Shown: in pieces, positions 13,526 through 19,604 of the stretch | How the letters are laid out: every line of letters begins with the position of its first letter | Position numbering within the stretch: position 1 is the stretch's first letter | Origin: Methanosarcina sp. | GTDB lineage: Archaea; Halobacteriota; Methanosarcinia; Methanosarcinales; Methanosarcinaceae | NCBI GenBank assembly: GCA_013331265.1 | Contig: DUGS01000028.1 | Coordinates: forward strand, 28,614-48,217 | Reading direction: 5' to 3' | DNA: 19,604 bases | Notes under the pieces: generated by a model | The model's database searches: none | Seen by the model: the letters and a program-made list of their open reading frames with translations, nothing else | What the model was told of the DNA's origin: nothing | Translations under genes and position numbers: made by a program

Positions 13526-13582
13526 ATTGCTGGATTTAATATTACTGCACTTAATATTACTGGATTTAATATTACTGGATTT
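13523..13582 (+). repeat. Four-copy 15-bp tandem repeat
   Basis: The unit AATATTACTGGATTT is repeated four times without gaps. Unit 1 has one change and unit 2 ends GCACTT, while units 3 and 4 are identical. It starts within the last bases of the inverted-repeat element and runs away from it, so it could have grown by slippage at the insertion junction or act as a binding array. Confidence 0.9.
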
Positions 13583-14188
13583 AAAACTTATTGTCTACAA
13601 ATTATTGTAAATCGAGGAGATAAAAATTAGAAAATATATATTTAACCTTTCAGCTTTTCGAAAAAAGGTAGTGTGCCTAATTTTCTGTAAAACCATAAAT
13701 CTCAAGAAGTTAGAGGAAAGAAAATTCCGTATCATGAGGACCAAATTTCACACAGTATCCAAAAAACTTGAGTTTAAATTTACACAAATTCGCGAAACCG
13801 CCAAGGCAAGTTTTTGGCCATGTTTTATCAGGATATAAAATAACCCTGATTCATATTATATATCATTTTATTACATAAATGGCAACCAGAAAACTAATTA
13901 CAAAGTAAAATATGGCTTTACCCATAGATGTCTTGCGAAAGATTAGCTTAAGCAACGATAGGAGATTAAGCAACAGATAGAAGATTTCTAAAATGCTAAA
14001 AATGGAAATAAGTTTCAGAAATCTGGTTAGAATCTTTATTTCCATAAGTTTATAAGTTTTCTGAGATACCACTACCTGTATAAAAATATCAAGACATTGG
14101 TTCGAGGTCAATAATTTCACGAATAAGTTGATTCATCGTCACTCAAAAATTGGGGGTTTAATGGAAGTGACGGAAGAGGGGTTGAATC
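13583..14188. other. A/T-rich intergenic region, no convincing gene
   Basis: There is an 85-codon minus-strand frame (14120-13863) that is hydrophobic but lacks a ribosome site, and a plus-strand open stretch (13611-13840) with no good start. Neither is accepted as a gene. No clear TATA box could be assigned to the transporter genes that follow; the closest good run is near 13855-13864, more than 300 bases upstream. Confidence 0.45.
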
Positions 14189-15175
14189 ATGACAGCAAAT
14201 GTCATAGAAGTAAATAATCTTGAGCATTCATATGGGGACGTAAAAGCGGTAGATGATATCAGTTTTACTGTCCAGGAAGGGGAAATCTTCTCATTTCTAG
14301 GCCCTAATGGGGCAGGCAAGAGCACGGTAATAAATATCCTCACCACACTCCGGAAAATCCAGAAAGGGAATGCTAAGGTCAATGGGTATGATGTGGCAAC
14401 GGAGTCAAAGGCGGTAAGAAGATCTATAGGCACTGTTTTTCAGATGCCGTGTCTGGATTATGAAATGACCGCATGGGAGAACATGGAATACCATGGAAAG
14501 ATTTACTCAATGCCAAAAAAACAACGGAGAGAAAGGATAGAGGAACTCCTTAAGCTAACTGAGTTGGAAAATAAAAGGAATAGTCTGGCAAAAGATCTGA
14601 GTGGAGGTATGAAGCGAAGGCTTGAACTTGCAAGGGGACTGATGACAAAGCCTGCAGTGCTTTTCTTAGATGAGCCAACGATAGGTTTTGACATCCAGAC
14701 AAGAATGAGAATATGGGAATATTTGAGAGAGATTAAAAAAGAAGGTACCACCATCTTTATGACCACACATTATATGGAGGAAGCCGACCAGCTCAGCGAC
14801 AGGATAAGCATTATCGACCATGGGAAAATTATCGTAACAGGAAGTGCAGCAGAATTAAAAAATAAGCTCGGAAAGGACCTTATTTATCTTGAGACCAGCG
14901 ACAACAAAATTGCTGCAGAGATTTTAAGGACCCTTGAACCGGTAAAAGGGGTAAATGAAGATCTAAATTCCCTGAGGGTCATGCTTGGGGGAGATGTCAC
15001 GCGTATCCTCCCGCACCTTATGGAAAGTATAAGGCAAAAAGGGATCGAGATCACAAGCGTAAACATCAAAAAACCTTCAATGGATGATGTTTTTGTGCAT
15101 TACACAGGGCACGGATTAAGAGAAGGAGATCCACAAAAACCTGAAAATAGTAAAGACTTGGGGGGATTAAAATGA
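14189..15175 (+). CDS. DrrA-like ABC-2 transporter ATP-binding protein
   Basis: A 328-residue ABC ATPase. It has Walker A GPNGAGKST (38-46), Q-loop Gln85 (TVFQMPCLD), signature LSGGM (137-141), Walker B VLFLDEP (157-163) and His194 (TTHYMEEADQLSDR). The KRRLELARGLMTKP and GFDIQTR segments and a C-terminal extension of about 100 residues after the ABC core are typical of DrrA/NodI-type exporters. The protein pairs with the ABC-2 permease that overlaps its stop codon by 4 bases, so the two are translationally coupled. GAGGGG lies 7 bases before ATG 14189. These systems export drugs, lipids, polysaccharides or peptides. The substrate is unknown, but the small-peptide region lies directly upstream on the same strand. 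Confidence 0.9.
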   Translation: MTANVIEVNNLEHSYGDVKAVDDISFTVQEGEIFSFLGPNGAGKSTVINILTTLRKIQKGNAKVNGYDVATESKAVRRSIGTVFQMPCLDYEMTAWENMEYHGKIYSMPKKQRRERIEELLKLTELENKRNSLAKDLSGGMKRRLELARGLMTKPAVLFLDEPTIGFDIQTRMRIWEYLREIKKEGTTIFMTTHYMEEADQLSDRISIIDHGKIIVTGSAAELKNKLGKDLIYLETSDNKIAAEILRTLEPVKGVNEDLNSLRVMLGGDVTRILPHLMESIRQKGIEITSVNIKKPSMDDVFVHYTGHGLREGDPQKPENSKDLGGLK

Positions 15176-16005
15176 GCATGGGATTCGGTGCAGTATACTG
15201 GCGGGAAATGATTAAGTTTTTCAGATTTAAATCAGTACTTATCAGTTCATTGATCCAGCCTGTTATGTGGCTGGCATTCTTCGGGTTTTCAATGTCAAAA
15301 AGTTTTGATAAGCTGATAGATCTCCTTCCAAGTGTCCCAGATGTCCCGAATGTAGGTTACCTTTCATATATGGGAGCAGGAATAATTGCCATGGATGTAC
15401 TCTTTTCCAGCCTTTTCGGAGGCATCACTCTCATGTTTGACAAGAATTTTAGCTTGCTTAAAGAGACTCTGGCAAGTCCGATTTCACGGGCCCATATCAT
15501 CCTGGGCATAGGGCTTTCAGGAGTAACAAAGGCCTTTATTCACACTTTCATCATAATTATATTTGGAAGAATGGTAGGGATGGAGTTCTTTAAGGGATAT
15601 ACACTTACTCAAACCCTTATTGCAGCAGCAGGCATCTTTACATTGGTGGCGATTTTTACTTTAGGATTTCTTTTTCTCTCAGGGTCAATAGCTATTTCCC
15701 TTAAACACCCTGAAGGGATGCAGTCTGTCCTCAGCCTGTTTAGCATGCCCCTATTATTCATAAGCAACGCCCTTTATCCATCTGAAGCTTTTCCCACGGC
15801 GCTCAGGTTCATCTCCATGTTAAACCCGCTGTCCCTTCTAGCGGGTGGAATCCGCTATTTTGCATTAGGGACCAATTTCACTGCGATGGGGAATCATTAT
15901 GTTTATACGACAACTGATATTGGAGTCTCGTTTTTTGGCCTTACTCTTTTTGCACTCGTAATGTTGTCCGCCGCACTCTGGAGATTTAATAAAGTGGATG
16001 TGTAA
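15172..16005 (+). CDS. ABC-2 type transporter permease (DrrB-like)
   Basis: A 277-residue integral membrane protein with about six helices: near 22-45 (VLISSLIQPVMWLAFFGFS), 62-85, 105-130 (ending FIIIIF), 145-175, 185-200 and 245-270. This fits the ABC-2 permease fold, and SNALYPSEAFPTALRFISML near 200-218 is the usual conserved segment between late helices. The start ATG overlaps the ATPase stop (ATGA), and GGGGG lies about 8 bases upstream within the preceding gene. Together the two genes make a simple homodimeric exporter of the DrrAB kind. It is followed by a T-rich terminator region. Confidence 0.88.
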   Translation: MSMGFGAVYWREMIKFFRFKSVLISSLIQPVMWLAFFGFSMSKSFDKLIDLLPSVPDVPNVGYLSYMGAGIIAMDVLFSSLFGGITLMFDKNFSLLKETLASPISRAHIILGIGLSGVTKAFIHTFIIIIFGRMVGMEFFKGYTLTQTLIAAAGIFTLVAIFTLGFLFLSGSIAISLKHPEGMQSVLSLFSMPLLFISNALYPSEAFPTALRFISMLNPLSLLAGGIRYFALGTNFTAMGNHYVYTTTDIGVSFFGLTLFALVMLSAALWRFNKVDV

Positions 16006-16020
16006 ACCAGTATTATCTAA

Positions 16021-16048
16021 TTTTTCCCCTCACATCCCTTTTGTTTTT
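16021..16048 (+). terminator. Oligo-T terminator after the ABC-2 exporter
   Basis: Two T runs (16021-16025 and TTTTGTTTTT at 16039-16048) follow the permease stop within 45 bases. This fits an archaeal intrinsic terminator, which needs no hairpin. Confidence 0.5.
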
Positions 16049-16180
16049 ACCATGACTTGCGCACTTAAAATGCCGATGGAATGCATCTCAAGTATAATCA
16101 CGCTCATATATTTCACTTTGACATTTCTTCACCTGCGGAACACTTCTCCTGATTATGGATAAACTGAAATAAATAAATAA

Positions 16181-16197
16181 GATATATATAAATATAT
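16181..16197 (+). promoter_or_regulatory. TATA box of the Hsp20 pair
   Basis: GATATATATAAATATAT ends 30 bases before ATG 16227. Transcription would start close to the start codon, giving a very short leader that still includes the G run (16216-16220). Confidence 0.5.
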
Positions 16198-16226
16198 TAA
16201 CCGGGGATTTTATTTGGGGGAATATT

Positions 16227-16526
16227 ATGGCTGATATTTTGAGATTATCACCTGCTATTTGTGCATATCCGGACGCTACATATGAGAACTTGAAAATAGA
16301 AGTGGTTCTTCCAGGCGTGGAAAAGAAAGATATTTCTTTTAAGGTTGTGGAAGATGGATTTTACATAAAAGCCACCAAAGAAGGGGTTGAATATGTGGAC
16401 AGTTACGCGGTATGCTGCCCTATAAGCCCGGAAAAAGCTACAGCAACCTATTCAAATGGGGTCCTGAAAGTCACTGTCCCTTATCAACAGCCTTTTGAGA
16501 ATGCAGTGGACGTGAAGATAGACTAA
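16227..16526 (+). CDS. Small Hsp20/alpha-crystallin-like protein, minimal form
   Basis: A 99-residue protein that is almost only an alpha-crystallin-like core: ENLKIEVVLPGVEKKDISFK (25-44), then DGFYIKAT, and the closing ATYSNGVLKVTVPY (79-92), the equivalent of the Hsp20 GVL signature. It lacks the long N-terminal arm and the C-terminal I-x-I motif that most small heat-shock proteins use to assemble into large oligomers, so it may stay small or work with a partner. GGGGG lies 6 bases before the ATG. A paralog follows 51 bases downstream, probably in one transcript. The CS domain is the alternative family label. Confidence 0.75.
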   Translation: MADILRLSPAICAYPDATYENLKIEVVLPGVEKKDISFKVVEDGFYIKATKEGVEYVDSYAVCCPISPEKATATYSNGVLKVTVPYQQPFENAVDVKID

Positions 16527-16577
16527 GTAGTTGTTTGATACATCAGATTGCATAACTTTCTTAGGAGGAAGCAATTA

Positions 16578-16886
16578 ATGGGAACTCCCGTGCCCAGAAT
16601 AATAAAAACTCCGGTTATAGCCATGTACCATGATGATAAACATGAAAATCTTACTGTAGAGGTTGAACTTCCGGATGTCATGGACGAGCATATAACTCTT
16701 ATTATGCATGAAAATAGTTTTTATATCAAAGCTTTCAGTGAAACTGTTGAATATATGGGGTCTTTTTTCCTGGACGGGCCTGTAGATCCGGAAAAAGCTT
16801 TTGCAGTGAACAATAATGGAATGCTTACGATAAAGGTCCCTTACAAAGAAGGTTTTGTTTGCGCAAGATTTGTTCCTATAGATTGA
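16578..16886 (+). CDS. Second minimal Hsp20-like protein
   Basis: A 102-residue paralog of the preceding protein. HENLTVEVELPDVMDEHITL, then NSFYIKAFSETVEYMGSF and NNNGMLTIKVPYKEGF line up with the same segments of the first. It also lacks an N-terminal arm and an I-x-I tail. AGGAGG (16563-16568) lies 9 bases before ATG 16578, which I take as the start; the frame stays open to TTG 16548 but that has no site. The two are clearly diverged (GVL versus GML), so the duplication is old and they may form a heteromer. Confidence 0.73.
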   Translation: MGTPVPRIIKTPVIAMYHDDKHENLTVEVELPDVMDEHITLIMHENSFYIKAFSETVEYMGSFFLDGPVDPEKAFAVNNNGMLTIKVPYKEGFVCARFVPID

Positions 16887-16889
16887 ACT

Positions 16890-16938
16890 GCCCCTCCCTA
16901 AATTTCTTCGCCCGGCGGCTCTGATTTGAGGGAGGAGC
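16890..16938 (+). terminator. Hairpin after the Hsp20 pair
   Basis: GCCCCTCCCT (16890-16899) pairs with AGGGAGGAGC (16929-16938) with one mismatch, and the inner AAAT / ATTT extends the stem. It is followed by TTCATTTGAGTATTTT. It sits between the Hsp20 pair and the convergent phosphoglycerate mutase gene. Confidence 0.5.
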
Positions 16939-17002
16939 TTCATTTGAGTATTTTCTCCATCTGGTTTCAGTTCCGAGAACCTCAGCCCCATCAGCAAACC
17001 TG

Positions 17003-18550
17003 TTACTCTGTCAAAATCAATGATTTACCTGTCATCTCTTCTGGTTTCGGGATCCCGAGAAGGTCAAGGAGTGTGGGGGCAAGGTCGGACAGTTTTCCAT
17101 TCTCAAGAGCTTTTACTCCGCTATTTCCTGTGTAAATGCATTTTACGGGGTTTGAAGTATGGGCTGTATGAGGTTGTCCTGTATCCGGGTTTTCCATCTG
17201 TTCGGCATTTCCGTGGTCTGCAGTTATAAGTGCTATGCCTCCTGCTTTTATCAGGGCCTCAGTAACCATGCCTACGCAGTTATCCACAGTTTCCACCGCC
17301 TTTACCGCGGCTTCAAAAATTCCTGTATGACCGACCATATCCATGTTTGCAAAGTTAAGTATAATTACATCATATTTTCCTGACTGAATCCTCCTTAATA
17401 CCTCGTCCGTAACTTCATATGCGCTCATTTCGGGTTTGAGGTCATAGGTTGCAATTTTTGGCGAAGGAATAAGGCAGCGGTCTTCTCCGTCATAGCATTT
17501 TTCCTGTCCACCGTTAAGGAAGAAGGTCACATGGGCATATTTTTCGGTTTCGGCAATACGGAGCTGGATAAGCCCCTGGTCGCTCAGCACTTTGCCGAGC
17601 ACGTCTGTTAATTCTTCAGGTGGGAACGCAATGGGCAAATTCAGGGTTTCATCATACTGTGCCATGCAAACATAGTGGACTTTCGGGCGTTTTTCCCTGG
17701 TGAAACCTTCAAAGTCGTCTTTTACAAAAGCCCATGTGAGCTGTCTTGCCCTGTCAGGCCTGAAGTTAAAAAAGATTACCGAATCTTTGTCCTGAATGAC
17801 TGACTCGGGATTTCCTTCTGGGTCAGTGACTATAGTGGGTTTTACAAATTCATCAGTTTCTCCCCTGTCATAGGCTTTAGAAACTGCAGTTTCGGCATCT
17901 GGGGTTGTATATGGGGCGACTCCAAGCGTCAGAGCATCATAAGCAAGTTTTGTCCTTTCCCAGCGTTTATCTCTGTCCATTGCATAGTAGCGCCCCTGTA
18001 CTGTCGCAATCTTCGCATTCCCGTTCTCTTTACAAAAAGCATCAAGCTCTTTTATATCTGCAAGAGCAGCTTTAGGAGGGACATCTCTCCCGTCCAGAAA
18101 AACATGAACATATACTTTTTTTAACCCATTTTCCTTTGCAAGTTTTATAAGGGCATAAAGGTGGGTCATGTAACTGTGAACGCCTCCGTAAGAGACAAGC
18201 CCCATCAGGTGCAGGCTTGAATCGTTGAGCTTCACGTTTGAAATTGCATCCAGCAAAACAGGGTTTTTGAAAAAGTCTTCATTTCTGATAGAGACATTTA
18301 TTCTTGTAAGATCCTGGTAAACAACTCTTCCAGCTCCTATGTTCAGATGGCCAACTTCAGAGTTCCCCATTTGACCTTCCGGCAGGCCTACGGCTTCTCC
18401 AGAGGCTTCTAAAAAGCACCAGGGATGTTCTTTCATCAGTCTGTCAAGGTTCGGAGTTCTGGCTGCCAGGACAGCATTTCCTTCTTCAGTTTCCCTGTAG
18501 CCCCAGCCATCAAGGATCATGAGCATAAGAGGTCTTTTTGCTTGAGTCAT
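17003..18550 (-). CDS. gpmI: 2,3-bisphosphoglycerate-independent phosphoglycerate mutase
   Basis: A 515-residue enzyme, the normal length for GpmI, interconverting 3- and 2-phosphoglycerate in glycolysis and gluconeogenesis. Landmarks are LMILDGWG with metal-ligand Asp14, the catalytic serine in MGNSEVGH (Ser64), YGGVHSYMTHL, VHVFLDGRDVPP, GRYYAMDRDKRWER, FFNFRPDRARQL, NFANMDMVGHTG and ITADHGNAEQM. All the usual metal and substrate residues appear present. This is the bacterial-type enzyme, not the archaeal ApgM type. I chose ATG 18550 (MTQAKRP); the upstream GTG 18568 only adds six residues and has no ribosome site. It converges on the Hsp20 genes and is about 280 bases downstream of the carbonic anhydrase gene on the same strand. 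Confidence 0.95.
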   Translation of the reverse strand: MTQAKRPLMLMILDGWGYRETEEGNAVLAARTPNLDRLMKEHPWCFLEASGEAVGLPEGQMGNSEVGHLNIGAGRVVYQDLTRINVSIRNEDFFKNPVLLDAISNVKLNDSSLHLMGLVSYGGVHSYMTHLYALIKLAKENGLKKVYVHVFLDGRDVPPKAALADIKELDAFCKENGNAKIATVQGRYYAMDRDKRWERTKLAYDALTLGVAPYTTPDAETAVSKAYDRGETDEFVKPTIVTDPEGNPESVIQDKDSVIFFNFRPDRARQLTWAFVKDDFEGFTREKRPKVHYVCMAQYDETLNLPIAFPPEELTDVLGKVLSDQGLIQLRIAETEKYAHVTFFLNGGQEKCYDGEDRCLIPSPKIATYDLKPEMSAYEVTDEVLRRIQSGKYDVIILNFANMDMVGHTGIFEAAVKAVETVDNCVGMVTEALIKAGGIALITADHGNAEQMENPDTGQPHTAHTSNPVKCIYTGNSGVKALENGKLSDLAPTLLDLLGIPKPEEMTGKSLILTE

Positions 18551-18741
18551 ATGATGCAAAATCCACACATGTTCATAAATAGGTTTTTATGAAACCCTAT
18601 GATAACTGTATGAAATTGTATATCACATATTTCTATGTGTTAATTATACTCAAGTATCCCCATAAAACAGCTTGCGTGATTTTCTTGCTATATCTGTGCT
18701 CTATCCGTTGGCATTATCGGCCCTTCATGCTTCTGCTGCTA

Positions 18742-18775
18742 GCAAAAATAACTGCCTGGCAAAAATAACTACCTA
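18742..18775 (+). repeat. 17-bp tandem duplication
   Basis: The unit GCAAAAATAACTGCCTG is followed by a second copy with two changes, in the non-coding gap between the mutase and carbonic anhydrase genes. Confidence 0.85.
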
Positions 18776-18793
18776 TAAGGTCATCCTGCGAGC

Positions 18794-18831
18794 GAAACAA
18801 AAAAGTCTTTACGAAATAAAAAAGTCTTTAC
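18794..18831 (+). repeat. 19-bp tandem duplication over the carbonic anhydrase stop
   Basis: GAAACAAAAAAGTCTTTAC and GAAATAAAAAAGTCTTTAC lie side by side with a single difference. The second copy contains the stop codon of the minus-strand carbonic anhydrase gene (18828-18830), so the duplication may have copied the very end of that gene. Confidence 0.85.
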
Positions 18832-19403
18832 CTGACCCCTATTCTTCTTATCTTAGTCTTCAGCCCGTAGCTGGCGGCAAACTCCTTGTTTATCCTGATT
18901 ACTTCGTCATTGAAGTATTTGAGGTTGTCCGGGATATATCCAAGTGCATCTGCTTTATACTGTGTATCCACTAAAGTAGCAGGCGGTATAAACTTGCCGT
19001 CTGCAAGCTTCACGCCTATAACCACTGCCCCATGGGCTACAAAACACTTCTCTCCTAAGGTGGATGCATGCACCACCGCGTTAAAACCCACAAAACTGTC
19101 ATTTCCGATCTTCATGGGTCCATGGACCACAGCACCGTGGGCTATTGATACACGCTTTCCGAGTTCAATAGAACTGCCCTCAAGTCCGTGAAAAATCACA
19201 CCGTCCTGAATATTACATTCATCGCCTATGATGATAGGATAAGCCTCATCTGCCCTGAGTGAGACCGCAGGCGCGACATATACATTATCACCTATCCTCA
19301 CATCCCCTATGAGTGTAGCTGAATCATCCACATAAGCTGTTGCTGATACTGTTGGCATGCGCTCTGTACTATTCCACGAAGTCTTTGGATTGCTCCTCAG
19401 CAT
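18828..19403 (-). CDS. camH: Gamma-class carbonic anhydrase, CamH type
   Basis: A 191-residue left-handed beta-helix protein with hexapeptide repeats. The three metal-binding histidines are visible: His72 (GVIFHG), His89 and His94 (SIAHGAVVHGP). The residues around the active site of the gamma class are kept (Arg50 and Asp52 in RADE, Gln66 and Asp67 in NIQDG). It lacks a signal peptide. The loop between the first and second His is only about 17 residues, where the archetypal Cam has about 36 with an acidic proton-shuttle loop. This makes it the CamH kind, thought to act inside the cell to hydrate CO2, useful in acetate metabolism. The C-terminal helix is usual. ATG 19403 has GGGGTGG upstream. 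A PaaY/CaiE-like acyl-transferase relative is the alternative label. Confidence 0.85.
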   Translation of the reverse strand: MLRSNPKTSWNSTERMPTVSATAYVDDSATLIGDVRIGDNVYVAPAVSLRADEAYPIIIGDECNIQDGVIFHGLEGSSIELGKRVSIAHGAVVHGPMKIGNDSFVGFNAVVHASTLGEKCFVAHGAVVIGVKLADGKFIPPATLVDTQYKADALGYIPDNLKYFNDEVIRINKEFAASYGLKTKIRRIGVR

Positions 19404-19604
19404 ACTAACACCACCCCTTTGGTATTCTCATTAAAGAGAGCACCATCAATACTAATTCCCCACCGAGAAAGATTCTCAATAATCGATTGGGAAGGACAGT
19501 AATATTTCTTTTGCTACGCTTTGTGATTAATTCCGGAGTTAGATTTTTACTGTAAGCCTTTAGAAACAACTTTTCTTATCTATAATGATTAATACTGATA
19601 AATC

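Noticed and set aside
13611..13840. Plus-strand open stretch of about 76 codons rich in Lys and Arg
   Set aside because: The ribosome-like GAGGAG precedes an ATT, not a start codon. Later ATG or GTG codons lack a site and no family is recognised.
13863..14120. 85-codon hydrophobic minus-strand ORF
   Set aside because: GTG start without a ribosome site. The Ile/Leu/Phe/Lys-rich content is what A/T-rich non-coding DNA gives by chance. A small membrane protein cannot be ruled out.
16131..16142. CACCTGCGGAAC shared with the omega RNA region at 890-901
   Set aside because: Twelve matching bases without any flanking similarity or hairpin are expected by chance in a window of this size.
18672..18974. 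100-codon plus-strand ORF between the mutase and carbonic anhydrase genes
   Set aside because: It runs through two tandem repeats and into the antisense of the carbonic anhydrase gene, and has no ribosome site.

Overview
The window looks like a Methanosarcina-type methanogenic archaeon. It carries the methyl-coenzyme M reductase activation ATPase AtwA, a cytoplasmic gamma-class carbonic anhydrase, a MEDS-domain sensor kinase of the methanogen/methylotroph type, an archaeal MTH865-family protein and COG1361 S-layer-like proteins linked to MacB-type ABC transporters. Genes have GGAGG ribosome sites and A/T-rich archaeal TATA boxes. The genus is inferred from gene content and style, not from a database match.

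Layout. 1-1240: a small MTH865-family gene, then an internally deleted IS200/IS605 element that keeps both ends, a tnpA tail, the tnpB zinc-ribbon end and the omega-RNA region. 1241-4462: atwA (+) converging on two flavoprotein genes (-). 4463-7061: a soluble MEDS histidine kinase (+) flanked by two minus-strand fossils, the C-terminus of a MacB-like permease and an internally deleted S-layer-like protein. These read as the decayed second copy of the next operon. 7062-10307: intact minus-strand operon of ABC ATPase, S-layer-like surface protein and MacB/FtsX permease. 10308-14188: almost 4 kb of A/T-rich DNA without conventional genes. 14189-16005: a DrrA-like ATPase and ABC-2 permease, overlapping by 4 bp. 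16227-16886: two minimal Hsp20 proteins. 17003-19403: cofactor-independent phosphoglycerate mutase and gamma carbonic anhydrase, both minus strand.

The most unusual region is 10.3-14.2 kb. It holds a tandem array of four 32-residue peptides (11248-11768), each with its own ribosome site, behind a TATA box and followed by a 24-bp-stem hairpin. The peptides have no signal peptide, Cys, Lys, Arg or His. Fifteen positions are invariant, and Asp/Gly/Asn/Gln recur at heptad spacing, which suggests a membrane-embedded or self-assembling peptide. Further along are two more small ORFs with strong ribosome sites that share a YTEI core (12275-12352 and 13062-13175). Each lies downstream of a copy of the same roughly 100-bp TATA-containing repeat. 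A MITE-like inverted-repeat element, several 14-20 bp tandem duplications and an IS200/IS605 left-end scar fill the rest.

A working but unproven picture is a small-peptide locus bracketed by two ABC transport systems, either of which could handle peptide export or immunity. The flanking genes are ordinary methanogen genes.
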